From an uncultured Marinobacter sp. (GTDB lineage Bacteria > Pseudomonadota > Gammaproteobacteria > Pseudomonadales > Oleiphilaceae), in assembly GCF_913055835.1 (NCBI RefSeq), contig NZ_CAJXKQ010000005.1, positions 102,902 to 166,901 on the forward strand: a stretch of 64,000 nt of DNA, in the 5' to 3' direction. A program made the translations under genes and the position numbers. A model generated the notes under the pieces. The model did no database searches. It was not told where the DNA came from and was given only the letters and a program-made list of their open reading frames with translations. Shown here in pieces: positions 45,277-55,012 of the stretch. Each line of letters opens with the position of its first letter. Position 1 is the first letter of the stretch.

Positions 45277-47451
45277 ATGGCACCTGAACAAACTGATCAG
45301 CCTTTCAGTCACGGGTTAACGGCACGGATACTGGTAGCGGACGACGAACCCCGCCTGCTGAATACGCTCGCTTCGCTGTTGCGCAGCCGGGGTTACCAGG
45401 TGGCGGAAGCCCACGGTGGTCAAAAGGCCTGTGACCTGATTGACCATGAGACGTTCGATCTGGCGCTGCTGGATCTCAGGATGCCGGAAGTCAGCGGCTT
45501 CGACGTTATGGCCCATCTTGCCAACAGCCAACCGGATTGCGGAGTGATTGTCGTCAGCGGCGAGAGCTCCTTCAGTGCCGTGAGCCGAGCCTTGCGGCGG
45601 GGTGCTCTGGACTACATCCGCAAACCCTTTGACCCTGAAGAACTGCTGGCCACGGTCGAGAGCGTTATCGGGAAGAAATCTCTTCTTGAAGCCCACGAAC
45701 ACATCCAGATGCGGCTTGAGAAATCCGAGGCCCTGCACCGATACATCGTTAACAGTTCGCCGGATATCGTGTTCATGCTCGATCACGATGGCCACTTCTG
45801 CTTCGTAAACAGCAAGGTCGAGAGCCTGCTCGGATACCAGCCCGCGGAACTCTGTGGGCAGCATTTCCGACATATCCTCGACGACCGGGACGTGACCCGC
45901 GGAACCCTGGCCCTGAAGGGCCCCAACATCACCGCGGACAACCCCAGAACCCTGGAGGTTCGCCTGAAAACGCGCGGCAGCCGCCGGGCAACCCGACATT
46001 TCGAGATCACTGCCTTTCCAATCGACCCGCAAACCTGGCCCCATTCCGGATCCACCCAGGGCGGCGGAAATGGCAATGGCGCGCGCTATTACGGCACCGC
46101 CCGGGATGTCACCGAGCGAAAGGAGGCCGAGGCGTTCATCAATTTCCAGGCCTATCACGACCTGCTGACCCGCCTTCCAAACCGGGCACTTTTCAAGGAC
46201 CGCCTTGAGCTTGCAATCACCCACGCGAAACGCGGCGGCCAGAAACTCGCAGTGATGTTCCTGGATCTGGACCGCTTCAAGGTCATCAACGACACCCTCG
46301 GCCACGCCATGGGAGATCGTCTTCTGCAGGCAGTCACCCACCGCCTTGAAAAATGTCTGCGTAAGGGCGACACACTGTCGCGGTTCGGTGGCGACGAATT
46401 TACCCTGTTGCTGCCCTCCATACACAATCACGACGATGCCAGACAGATCGCCAAGAAACTGATTGATGCGCTCAGGGCGCCTTTTCAGCTGGGTGATCAC
46501 GAGGTGTTCGTTGGTGTGAGCATTGGCATAGCCATCTTCCCGGAAGCCGGCGAAACCATGGACCAGCTCATCCAGAATGCCGACATTGCCATGTACCACG
46601 TCAAAGGCAAGGGCAAGGACGGTTACCGCTTCTACTCCGACAGCATGAGCATCGATACCGCCAACCGGCTCAACCTGGAGCGGGACCTGCGCCTCGCTCT
46701 GGAACGGGACGAGTTGAGGGTTTTCTACCAACCCCAGGTGTGCTCCACAACCAACCGGGTGGTCGGCCTTGAGGCCCTGGTAAGGTGGCAGCACCCCGAA
46801 CGCGGACTGCTCTACCCCAGGGACTTTCTGCCTCTGGCAGAAGAAACCAAACTGATCGGCCAGCTCAGCGAACGGGTTCTTAATCAGGCCTGCGAGGATG
46901 TTGGCCAATGGATCCGGGCCGGTCATGCCGACCTCCGGCTGGCAGTCAACCTGTCACCCATCCAGGTCGAGCACCCGCGGTTCGTGGAAACCCTCATGCA
47001 GCAGGTAAAGGCCCACAACTTCCCGGCCGGCAACCTGGAAATCGAAATCACTGAAAACGTGATCATGAACGATCTTGAGCAGATCTCCCAGAAACTCCGT
47101 GAACTGGCTGCTCTGGGTGTACGGATAGCAATAGACGATTTTGGCACCGGTTATTCCTCCCTGAATTACCTGCACCGCCTGCCCATCCATACCCTCAAGG
47201 TTGACCAGTCTTTCGTGAAAGCCATCCGCAGCGGCGAAGACGGCGCGTGTATCGTGAATGCCATCGTCGCCATGGCTCACGGGCTGAAGCTGGAGATTGT
47301 TGCCGAAGGCGTGGAAACCGACGAGCAACTGGAATACCTTCGAGGCCTGGGCTGCCATCAGGTTCAGGGCTTTTTCTATGGACCTGCCAGGCCTGCCGCC
47401 GAAATTTCCAGAACCCTGGGCACTACAAGAGCCAAAGCCGCATCATTCTGA
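45277..47451 (+). CDS. REC-PAS-GGDEF-EAL response regulator
   Basis: 724 aa. Receiver domain (17-135; VADDEPRLLNTL, phospho-Asp in ALLDLRMPEVSG, Lys in YIRKPFDPEEL), PAS (150-285), GGDEF (290-455; RFGGDEFTLLL, intact GGDEF) and EAL (465-720; EALVRWQ, EITENVIM, IDDFGTGYSS, LKVDQSFVK). A Gly-rich QGGGNGNGARYY lies in the PAS end. Both output domains have intact catalytic motifs, so net activity cannot be predicted. Probably phosphorylated by the HDOD kinase just upstream. Confidence 0.92.
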   Translation: MAPEQTDQPFSHGLTARILVADDEPRLLNTLASLLRSRGYQVAEAHGGQKACDLIDHETFDLALLDLRMPEVSGFDVMAHLANSQPDCGVIVVSGESSFSAVSRALRRGALDYIRKPFDPEELLATVESVIGKKSLLEAHEHIQMRLEKSEALHRYIVNSSPDIVFMLDHDGHFCFVNSKVESLLGYQPAELCGQHFRHILDDRDVTRGTLALKGPNITADNPRTLEVRLKTRGSRRATRHFEITAFPIDPQTWPHSGSTQGGGNGNGARYYGTARDVTERKEAEAFINFQAYHDLLTRLPNRALFKDRLELAITHAKRGGQKLAVMFLDLDRFKVINDTLGHAMGDRLLQAVTHRLEKCLRKGDTLSRFGGDEFTLLLPSIHNHDDARQIAKKLIDALRAPFQLGDHEVFVGVSIGIAIFPEAGETMDQLIQNADIAMYHVKGKGKDGYRFYSDSMSIDTANRLNLERDLRLALERDELRVFYQPQVCSTTNRVVGLEALVRWQHPERGLLYPRDFLPLAEETKLIGQLSERVLNQACEDVGQWIRAGHADLRLAVNLSPIQVEHPRFVETLMQQVKAHNFPAGNLEIEITENVIMNDLEQISQKLRELAALGVRIAIDDFGTGYSSLNYLHRLPIHTLKVDQSFVKAIRSGEDGACIVNAIVAMAHGLKLEIVAEGVETDEQLEYLRGLGCHQVQGFFYGPARPAAEISRTLGTTRAKAASF

Positions 47452-47609
47452 TAGACGATTATTTATTGTCTGACACTCCGATATAAAACCGCGATCTGGT
47501 TTGCAAAGTATTGCGATACGTTACTTTATGTATCCGGAAATGCGCATTACTGCACATATTTCTCCCACCCTGTTCTCTAAGCTCGAATCCATAGGCGCTG
47601 ATCACCGGA

Positions 47610-48338
47610 ATGTCCGACATTCTCGGACCAATAACGACAAAAACGGTGACGGCATCCAAGGAACAAGAACAGGCAGCAGTCATCATGCGCGACAAGTACA
47701 AGTACATTGGTCCCGTCTACGATTTTCTGAGCAACCTCTACAGCGGCAAAAACATTCACCGCTGCAAAACAGCGATGCTGGACGTTGAGACCGTCCAGCC
47801 AGGGGACAGGATACTGTTCGCCGGGGTTGGCCACGGCCGGGATGCCATTCGGGCTGCCGAACTTGGCGCCGATGTGACTGTAGTCGACCTGTCCGAAACC
47901 ATGTTGCGAAAGTTTGCCGAGGCCCAGGAAAAAGAAGCGCCACACCTGACCATCCGCCGTATCCACAGCGATATCATGAAGGTGGATGAGTTCGAGCAGT
48001 ACGATATGGTCGTAGCCAATTTCTTCCTCAATGTATTTGATGAAGACATGATGGTCCGGGTCCTTGAGCACCTGATACGTCTGGGCAAGGCCGACGCCCG
48101 GGTGGTTGTTGGTGACTTTTCCTACCCGACAGGCAACCTGCTTTCCCGAATGTTCAAGAAACTCTACTGGTACATGGCGGTCTTCATTTTCTGGCTGTTC
48201 GCCAACAACGCCTTCCACAAAATCTATAACTACCCCGAGCACATGCAGCGGCTGGGCCTTCAGGTCACCGACAAGAAGCACTTCAAGCTTCTGAACATGA
48301 ACTGCTACTGGTCCATCCTCGGACGCAAGCAGGCCTGA
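47610..48338 (+). CDS. Class I SAM-dependent methyltransferase with hydrophobic C-terminal segment
   Basis: 242 aa. SAM motif I ILFAGVGHGRDAI, motif II-like DVTVVDLSETML, then IKSD-type HSDIMKVD. After the Rossmann core comes a hydrophobic stretch (LYWYMAVFIFWLFANNAFH) suggesting attachment to the membrane, and a YNYPEHMQRLGL segment. Substrate unknown, plausibly a lipid or quinone. The start is uncertain: ATG 47610 has no clear ribosome site and ATG 47685 (MRDKYKYIG) is an alternative. It is 50 nt upstream of the DUF2156 gene, likely one operon. Confidence 0.8.
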   Translation: MSDILGPITTKTVTASKEQEQAAVIMRDKYKYIGPVYDFLSNLYSGKNIHRCKTAMLDVETVQPGDRILFAGVGHGRDAIRAAELGADVTVVDLSETMLRKFAEAQEKEAPHLTIRRIHSDIMKVDEFEQYDMVVANFFLNVFDEDMMVRVLEHLIRLGKADARVVVGDFSYPTGNLLSRMFKKLYWYMAVFIFWLFANNAFHKIYNYPEHMQRLGLQVTDKKHFKLLNMNCYWSILGRKQA

Positions 48339-48387
48339 ACACCTTCGCTAAAGAGTCACCCAACAAAAACAAACAGGGAGCAGCAGC

Positions 48388-49395
48388 ATGTCGGATCAGA
48401 TCCTCGCACTGGACAGGGTTGGCACACTGGAAAGTGGCTCGTTAACGTTTACCGAGCGGGTAGGATTCCTGAAAAAGTACGGGACCCACTCCCAGTCGTT
48501 TTCGACGCTCCAACCGGGCATGCAGTATTTCGATGTGCCAGGCATGGGCTATATCGCCTACATGCGCAAGTGGGGTGCGACCTTTGTGCTCTCTGATCCG
48601 GTCTGTGCCCCGGAAGACTTTGGCAGCCTCTTGGAGAGCTTCCACCAGAAATTTCCCAATGCCAGCTACATACAGGTATCCAAGTCTGTGGTCGACTTCC
48701 TCCACCTGCGCTTTGGCCTCTACGGCACCCAGTTTGGCAGCGAATCCCGCATCGATCTGAGCACATGGTCCCTGAGCGGAAAGAAGAAGCAGATTCTCAG
48801 AACCGCCCTGAATCAGGCAGAGAAAAGCGGCATTACCGTGAAGGAACGTTTCAGCGACGACCACACCCGCGAAATCTCGGAAGCCTGGATCCGAACCCGG
48901 AAATGCAAAAGCAATGAAATCCGCTTTCTGATCCGCCCCATGGAAATGGACTATCGCGAAAACGAACGGCACTTCTACGCCTACCAGGACGGCAAAGCCG
49001 TCGGGTTCATCTACTTCGACCCGATCTATCGCAACAACGAGATCATCAGCTATGTGCCCAACATTTCCCGGGCCAATGCCGATTTCCGCCAGGGCATTTT
49101 CTATACCCTCATGGCTCATGCGATGGAGGTATTCAAGGCCGAGGGCGTGCCCTATCTGGATCTGGGCCTGATTCCCCTGTCACTGGATTCGGCCACGGAG
49201 CATCAGGAAAGCAGGCTGCTCAAACGTCTGCTGCATGGGGTCTATGAGAAGGGTAATTTCCTGTACAACTTCAAGGGCCTGGAGTTCACCAAGTCACGTT
49301 TCCGGGGCGAGAACTTCAAGACCTATTGCTGCCACAAACGGTCGATTCCGGCGTTGGAGTTCCTGGCCATGTTCAAACTGACCCGGTTGCTGTAG
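48388..49395 (+). CDS. DUF2156 protein (phosphatidylglycerol lysyltransferase C-terminal domain type)
   Basis: 335 aa. It resembles the GNAT-like double domain found at the C-terminus of MprF/LysX: YFDVPGMGYIAYMRKWGATFVLSDPV, KQILRTALNQAEKSGITVKE, GKAVGFIYFDPIYRN and YLDLGLIPLSL. There is no flippase membrane part, so it is a stand-alone cytoplasmic or membrane-peripheral enzyme. It may transfer an acyl or amino acid group to a lipid. GGGAG precedes the start. Its last 23 bases overlap murI on the other strand. Confidence 0.82.
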   Translation: MSDQILALDRVGTLESGSLTFTERVGFLKKYGTHSQSFSTLQPGMQYFDVPGMGYIAYMRKWGATFVLSDPVCAPEDFGSLLESFHQKFPNASYIQVSKSVVDFLHLRFGLYGTQFGSESRIDLSTWSLSGKKKQILRTALNQAEKSGITVKERFSDDHTREISEAWIRTRKCKSNEIRFLIRPMEMDYRENERHFYAYQDGKAVGFIYFDPIYRNNEIISYVPNISRANADFRQGIFYTLMAHAMEVFKAEGVPYLDLGLIPLSLDSATEHQESRLLKRLLHGVYEKGNFLYNFKGLEFTKSRFRGENFKTYCCHKRSIPALEFLAMFKLTRLL

Positions 49396-50236
49396 CGCCA
49401 GAGGCGTCATCGGGCCAGCCTTCTTTGAGCAGCCTTGGCGCCAATCCGAGCCCGGTCATGAAAGTTATGATTCCCCGGGGGGCCGAACCTGAAAACAAAG
49501 CTGCGACGACGGGTTGCCCCCCTCCTCCGCAAACCTGGCCTGTTGCCAAGGCAAGTTGCTCCGACTGATCCAGGAGCCAGGCCACCCGTCGGGCAATAGC
49601 CTCCCCCGAGTCAACCCAGAAACGAACCGAAGGCAAACTCTGCATCAGGCTCTTGAGAATAAGCGGATAATGGGTGCACCCGAGCACCACCGTGTCCACA
49701 TCGGCATCTCGAAATGGCTTCATTGCCGCTTGCAGTTCTGCAAATGGAACCTCAGTCCCCGAAACCAGATCCTCGGCCCAGCGAACCAGCCCCGGGTGAC
49801 CGATTCGCTCAACCCTGCAGTCACCGGCGAATTCTTCGACCAGCCTGTCCAGATAGGGTCTGCGAACCGTTGCCGGCGTTGCCAGGAGCCCTATCCGTCG
49901 GTTCATTGTTTTCGCTGCCGCCGGCTTGATGGCGGGAACCACCCCTACAACCGGCACTCTGGTCATAGCCCTTAAATGCGGCAGAACCACGGTGCTGGCC
50001 GTATTGCAGGCTACGACGATCACGTCCGACGGGTACAGTTCAAGGGCCCTGGCAATCAGGGTGCAACAGCGATCAATCACGACTGTTTCGGATTTGTCCC
50101 CATAGGGGAAGCCCGCGTTGTCCGCGAGGTAAACGATCTCGAGCCCGGAAAGATGCTCGTGAATGCAGGCGGCGACGCTCAGCCCGCCGACGCCAGAGTC
50201 GAACACCAGAACCCTGGGAGGCGCCTGCCCACTCAA
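49373..50236 (-). CDS. murI: Glutamate racemase
   Basis: 287 aa. The two catalytic cysteines are in VACNTAST and LGCTHYPL; DSGVGGLSV and FPYGDKS are the other family motifs. It makes D-glutamate for peptidoglycan. The first codon is TTG with GGGGAGG about 8 nt upstream, overlapping the nudC stop by 4 nt. The product has a C-terminal extension rich in Ala/Gly. It converges with the DUF2156 gene. Confidence 0.92.
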   Translation of the reverse strand: MSGQAPPRVLVFDSGVGGLSVAACIHEHLSGLEIVYLADNAGFPYGDKSETVVIDRCCTLIARALELYPSDVIVVACNTASTVVLPHLRAMTRVPVVGVVPAIKPAAAKTMNRRIGLLATPATVRRPYLDRLVEEFAGDCRVERIGHPGLVRWAEDLVSGTEVPFAELQAAMKPFRDADVDTVVLGCTHYPLILKSLMQSLPSVRFWVDSGEAIARRVAWLLDQSEQLALATGQVCGGGGQPVVAALFSGSAPRGIITFMTGLGLAPRLLKEGWPDDASGATATGSV

Positions 50237-51048
50237 AGCGGAATGCCTCCCCGGGAGATCTCGTTTTCCATGGCCCGGATCAGCCGGCCCGAAATCGTGG
50301 TTTCCGGCGGCACCGGAGGCGTATCTCCGGGCAGGAACCAGTCGGCATCAGCAAGCTCGTCTTCCTGGAGAACCAGCTCGCCCCCTGCGTAATCGGCAAA
50401 GAAACCAACCATCAGCTGATGGGGGAAAGGCCAGGGTTGCGAGGCATGGTAGCGGATGTTGGTGACATCCAGCCCGGTCTCTTCCTTGACCTCCCGATGC
50501 ACAGCGCCTTCGAGGCTCTCGCCCGGCTCAACAAACCCGGCTATAAGGCTGTAGAAGTGCCGTTTGACCCGAGAGGACTTAGCGAGCAGAAGCCGATCAT
50601 CCCGGCGTATGACGACAATCACGCAGGGCGCCAACCTCGGGTACCAGGGAATACCACAGGGTTCGCACCATTTGGCCCGCTCCCGGGGGTGGAAGTCGGT
50701 CTGCCTACCACAGCGACCGCAAAAACGGTGGTCGCGCCACCACTGCCAGACCTGAAACCCGGTACTGAGCATATCCGCCGGCGCATCGTCCAGCATCAAC
50801 AGAGCATCCCGCAAGGGAACGGCCTCATGACCACCAATGTCGGCGTCCGGTAATTCGGTAACGAACAGGTCACCTCCGTCGTAACTGCCCAAAGATACTG
50901 ACTCGGGCAACCCGCTCCGGAAAAAGCTGCTGTCGAAATCATGCAGCCAGCCTTGAACGGGCTTTACCACGCTTGCTCCCGACAAGGCGAGGATCAGGTC
51001 GCCTTTTTTCGGCCGCCCGGTCTTCCAGCCAGGTATCCACTGAGTCAT
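50233..51048 (-). CDS. nudC: NADH pyrophosphatase / RNA decapping hydrolase NudC
   Basis: 271 aa. A zinc ribbon (CGRCGRQTDFHPRERAKWCEPCG) separates the N-terminal domain from the Nudix domain with GFVEPGESLEGAVHREVKEETG. The NudC-specific SQPWPFPHQLM motif follows. It cleaves NADH to NMNH and AMP and removes NAD caps from RNA. Translationally coupled to murI. Confidence 0.93.
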   Translation of the reverse strand: MTQWIPGWKTGRPKKGDLILALSGASVVKPVQGWLHDFDSSFFRSGLPESVSLGSYDGGDLFVTELPDADIGGHEAVPLRDALLMLDDAPADMLSTGFQVWQWWRDHRFCGRCGRQTDFHPRERAKWCEPCGIPWYPRLAPCVIVVIRRDDRLLLAKSSRVKRHFYSLIAGFVEPGESLEGAVHREVKEETGLDVTNIRYHASQPWPFPHQLMVGFFADYAGGELVLQEDELADADWFLPGDTPPVPPETTISGRLIRAMENEISRGGIPL

Positions 51049-51198
51049 TCGACCACCATTCGATGCGTCAAGGGGTGATTAAGAGATCAGCCTGAAATGT
51101 ACCACATTGCTGCACCGGCCAAGAATGAAAGCTCGACTTTCCGCCCTGTACTCAACCAAGTAAACTTGGCACCTGTTTCTTCAACGGAGTTGCACTTT

Positions 51199-53667
51199 AT
51201 GCGTCTTTACCAGGGCATTCGCAGCCTGATCCTGACCCTTTTCCGCAAGATACTGTTCATCTGGGTCCGGACTGATGTCAGCGGCAACAGCGTTGACGCC
51301 CTCGCCCTGGATCCTGACAAACCGGTTTGCTACGTGCTGCAATACAGCTCCCTTTCCAGCCGCCTGGTTTTAGAGCAGGAAGTTATCCGGGCAGGCCTGC
51401 CCGGCGCCACCGAAGCACTGCCAGTGAAGAATGGTCCATCCCACTCCTTCTTTTTCCTCTACCGCCGGATTGGTGGTTTTTTCCGGGGTCGCCAGGCCCC
51501 CGCGCCCACGAACGAATTCCAGGCACTGGTGCGCTATGGTCTGGAACACCCGGACCAGGATGTCCAGATTGTGCCCGTATCCTTGTTCTGGGGCCGCTCC
51601 CCCGACAAGGAAAAATCCCTGGTCAAACTGCTGCTGTCTGACACCTGGTCCATTGCCGGCCGACTGCAGAAGTTCCTGATCATCATGGTTCACGGCCGCA
51701 ATACCTACGTACAGTTCAACCAGCCGCTTTCGCTGAAGCAGGTTATCGACGAATACCGGCACAGCGAAGAGCGCGCCAACCGGAAGCTGGCAAGAATCCT
51801 GAGAACCCACTTCCGCAGGGTCCGCCAGGCGGTGTTGGGACCAGACCTTTCTCATCGTCGGACGCTGGTTGCCGGCCTTGTTCGCACCCAGGCAGTCAAG
51901 GAAGCCATTCGGGAAACCGCAGCGAAAGATGACATCCCGCCGGAGAAAGTTCGCGCCAAAGCCTATAAATACGCGGACGAAATCGCCGCGAGCATGTCCA
52001 TCGTCACCATCCGGTTCCTCGAAGTGGTGTTGTCATGGCTGTGGAACCGGATCTACAACGGTATTGCCATTAACAATATCCGGGTCGTGAAAGAGGTCGC
52101 GCAGGACAACGCAGTGGTTTATGTACCTTGCCACAGGTCACACATCGATTACCTTCTGCTGTCCTATGTACTTTACAAGAATGGGCTGATGCCGCCGCAT
52201 ATCGCGGCAGGAATTAACCTCAACATGCCCATTGTTGGCCCCATCCTGCGCCGTGGCGGGGCGTTCTTCATGCGCCGCAGCTTCAAGGACAACCCCCTCT
52301 ACGCCACGGTTTTCAATGAATACATGCACGTGATGTTCTCCCGGGGCTATTCCGTTGAGTATTTCGTTGAGGGCGGGCGGAGCCGTACGGGACGCATGCT
52401 GCAGCCCCGGCCGGGCATGCTGGCAATGACCGTTCGCAGCTTCCTGCGCGACCACCGTAAACCCATTGTGTTTGTGCCGGTCTATATCGGCTACGAAAAA
52501 GTCATGGAGGGTCGCTCCTACCTGGGCGAACTTCGTGGCAAGAAAAAGGAGAAAGAGAGCGTATTCGGCCTCGCCAAAACCGTTCGCAAACTCAGCAACT
52601 CCTTTGGCCGAGTGGCCGTGAACTTTGGTGAAGCCATTCATCTGTCCGAAGTTCTCGATGATGTTAACAGCAGCTGGCGAGACGAGGCCTACGACGCTGA
52701 ATACCGTCCCCGGTGGCTTAACAACGCGGTATCCGAACTGTCATTCAGGGTGGCATCCAACATCAATGCCTCGGTCGCCGTTAACCCGATTGGCATGACC
52801 GCAACGGTTCTGCTGGGCACCGACCGACTGGCGATGGATGAGGGCCAATTAATCCGCCTGATGGATCAATACGCCGCACTGCTCAAGGCTTTCCCCTATG
52901 CCGAAACGGTCACCCTGCCTGAGGGCTCCGGCAAGGACTGGGTTGCCTATTGCGAAGGCATGGGACTGGTGACGCGCCAGCCGCAGAAACTGGGCGACAT
53001 CATCGCTCTGGAAGGCAGCAACGCAATCCTGATGACCTACTACCGGAACAACATCCAGCACCTGTTCGCGCTGCCTTCACTGATTGCCAGCCTGTTTGAG
53101 AACAAGGATTCTCTGGGACGGGAAAAGATCGTTTTCCTGGCCAGCGTGGCCTACCCCTACCTGCAATCCGAGTTGTTCCTGAAGTATCAGCCGGACGAAG
53201 CCAAAAATGTAATCAATCAGTGGATTGATGTGCTCATTGATCAGGGCCTGCTGAAGCAGCTGGATGATGACCGGATTGGTCGGCCGGAGGAAGGCACAGA
53301 GTCGATGCTGAGGCTCAGGGTACTGTCCCGGTTTATTATCCAGACGGTAGAGCGCTACCACATTGCCCTGGGCATTCTCCGTAAGTACGGGTCAGGAAAG
53401 ATCAGCGCCGCCGAACTGGAAGAGCAGAGTGCACTGCTGGCCGAACGCATGTCCATCCTGTTCGGTCTCAACGCACCGGAGTTCTTCGACAAGAGCCTGT
53501 TCCGGAACTTCATTGCCAATATGCAGAACAATGGCGTTATCACCACCGACGATAACGGCTTGCTGTGCTACGGCGAAGGGCTGGATGAGGTGGCGGATGA
53601 TGCCCGCCTGGTGCTGAGCGTCGAGAAGCGACAGGCGATCCAGCAGGTCACGATGATGGGCGCCTGA
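51199..53667 (+). CDS. plsB: Glycerol-3-phosphate 1-O-acyltransferase PlsB
   Basis: 822 aa (E. coli 807). Acyltransferase blocks I-IV are seen: PCHRSHIDYLLLSY, GGAFFMRRSF, YFVEGGRSRTGRML and FVPVYIGYEKV. It catalyses the first acylation of glycerol-3-phosphate at the inner membrane, the entry to phospholipids. The chosen ATG (MRLYQGIRSL) follows CGGAG; the track start is 34 codons earlier and lacks support. Convergent with rsmJ, 6 nt between stops. Confidence 0.95.
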   Translation: MRLYQGIRSLILTLFRKILFIWVRTDVSGNSVDALALDPDKPVCYVLQYSSLSSRLVLEQEVIRAGLPGATEALPVKNGPSHSFFFLYRRIGGFFRGRQAPAPTNEFQALVRYGLEHPDQDVQIVPVSLFWGRSPDKEKSLVKLLLSDTWSIAGRLQKFLIIMVHGRNTYVQFNQPLSLKQVIDEYRHSEERANRKLARILRTHFRRVRQAVLGPDLSHRRTLVAGLVRTQAVKEAIRETAAKDDIPPEKVRAKAYKYADEIAASMSIVTIRFLEVVLSWLWNRIYNGIAINNIRVVKEVAQDNAVVYVPCHRSHIDYLLLSYVLYKNGLMPPHIAAGINLNMPIVGPILRRGGAFFMRRSFKDNPLYATVFNEYMHVMFSRGYSVEYFVEGGRSRTGRMLQPRPGMLAMTVRSFLRDHRKPIVFVPVYIGYEKVMEGRSYLGELRGKKKEKESVFGLAKTVRKLSNSFGRVAVNFGEAIHLSEVLDDVNSSWRDEAYDAEYRPRWLNNAVSELSFRVASNINASVAVNPIGMTATVLLGTDRLAMDEGQLIRLMDQYAALLKAFPYAETVTLPEGSGKDWVAYCEGMGLVTRQPQKLGDIIALEGSNAILMTYYRNNIQHLFALPSLIASLFENKDSLGREKIVFLASVAYPYLQSELFLKYQPDEAKNVINQWIDVLIDQGLLKQLDDDRIGRPEEGTESMLRLRVLSRFIIQTVERYHIALGILRKYGSGKISAAELEEQSALLAERMSILFGLNAPEFFDKSLFRNFIANMQNNGVITTDDNGLLCYGEGLDEVADDARLVLSVEKRQAIQQVTMMGA

Positions 53668-53673
53668 CGACGC

Positions 53674-54501
53674 TCATCGGGATGGCAGCGCCCGGATGGA
53701 ATAAACATCATAGCGGCTGCTCTTGCCTTCTACCCGAGTGGTCGGCTCCGGCCCCTCAATCGCCGGCGCTTTGCGGGGCCGCTTGACCACAACCCGATAA
53801 CGGGCACGCTCAAGTGCGCAAGCCAGAAGCGCCCCGGAATCCTCGTCGTCCCCCACGATGGTGCGAAAAACCTGCATTTCCTTTTTCACCAGGGCCGATT
53901 TGTCCCTGTGCGGAAACATCGGGTCCAGGTAGACAATATCGGCAGCCTCGGAATCGGCTTGCGCTAGCCAGTCAATACTGCTGCCTTCCAGCAATCGCAT
54001 GCGCTCGACAATGGCTGCACAATCCACGTTCAGGGCAGCCCGTGCGAGGCCGTCCGCCAGCAGGGCATGGATCACCGGATTGCGTTCAAACAGAGTGACT
54101 CGGCAGCCAAGACTGGCAAGAACAAAGGCATCCTGGCCCAGCCCTGCGGTCGCATCCACCACATGCAGCGAGGCACGGGTTTTCTGCAGGCCGACCGCTT
54201 TGGCCACCAGCTGGCCTGCACCACCGCCATGTTCTCGACGGTAACCCATCTTGCCGGTCACAAATTCCGCACGCACGGGTCCGGGTGCACCCTTGCCAGT
54301 TACCTGCAGGCCAAGGCCCTGCTCATCAAGAAATAGTAAAATCGGGAAATCCCGGACATCTCTGGGGCGAACAACACCCAGGTTGTCCAGCCCAAGCGAT
54401 TCGGTCAGGGCTTCGGCCTGGGCTCGATCACCCAGCGCGCTGCGGGCAATGGCGACGGTGCGGCAAAGGTCTGACGGTTCGGGCGAAGAGGAGTCAGGCA
54501 T
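53674..54501 (-). CDS. rsmJ: 16S rRNA m2G1516 methyltransferase RsmJ
   Basis: 275 aa. SAM motif VVDATAGLGQDAFVLASLG, then LFERNPVIHALLADGL and the catalytic-type DIVYLDPMFPHRDKSALVKKEM. The DPMFPH sequence is characteristic of this family. It modifies G1516 of 16S rRNA. The start overlaps the stop of the upstream hypothetical gene by 1 nt (TGATG). Confidence 0.94.
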   Translation of the reverse strand: MPDSSSPEPSDLCRTVAIARSALGDRAQAEALTESLGLDNLGVVRPRDVRDFPILLFLDEQGLGLQVTGKGAPGPVRAEFVTGKMGYRREHGGGAGQLVAKAVGLQKTRASLHVVDATAGLGQDAFVLASLGCRVTLFERNPVIHALLADGLARAALNVDCAAIVERMRLLEGSSIDWLAQADSEAADIVYLDPMFPHRDKSALVKKEMQVFRTIVGDDEDSGALLACALERARYRVVVKRPRKAPAIEGPEPTTRVEGKSSRYDVYSIRALPSR

Positions 54502-54863
54502 CAGACCAGAATGTCGATTCCGGCCAGACTGCCATCACCACCGGTTTCCTGACCGGCGGCGGCTACGGAGGCAAATGTGGACAGGGCCCTGGCGGCTGGC
54601 AATGACACCTCGTCTGCACGGAAACGCTCCAAGCGGACGTCTTCAGCGGCACGACGGGCCTCAACCCGCCGCTCAAGGCTTTCAGTCGCATTACGATCAC
54701 TGACGATGCCCTGACGGCCGTCGGCAAGGTCACGGCGGGCGGCGTCGGGCGTTTTTTCCGGCGTTGACGCAGGCGCACGGGCCGCATCACTGCGCTCCCG
54801 GACGGGGCTGTTGTTGCCGGTCTGGAAATTGAAATTGTTACCCGGATTAATACCGCCAATCAT
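54501..54863 (-). CDS. Hypothetical protein co-translated with rsmJ
   Basis: 120 aa. The sequence is polar and Arg/Ala/Glu-rich in the middle (RDLADGRQGIVSDRNATESL), ends in LSTFASVAAAG... GIDILV, and has no TM or signal. The short hydrophobic tail GIDILV resembles small uncharacterised proteins in Pseudomonadales. It shares one base with rsmJ. Function unknown. Confidence 0.65.
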   Translation of the reverse strand: MIGGINPGNNFNFQTGNNSPVRERSDAARAPASTPEKTPDAARRDLADGRQGIVSDRNATESLERRVEARRAAEDVRLERFRADEVSLPAARALSTFASVAAAGQETGGDGSLAGIDILV

Positions 54864-55012
54864 GTTCAGATACCGCTGGCCGGACGACAGGAAAACGTGA
54901 GTTGGAAGTATGGAAGATTATCGTCAGGAAAAAAAGACAGGTGATCACTTTTTACCCAGAAGCACTTGCATTCAGAGCTGCTTGCCCGCGTTAAAACAGG
55001 CACTTATCGCGA

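Noticed and set aside
45316-46926. 536-aa minus-strand ORF
   Set aside because: It is a shadow of the REC-PAS-GGDEF-EAL gene on the plus strand; no family motif and the real gene has full domain support.
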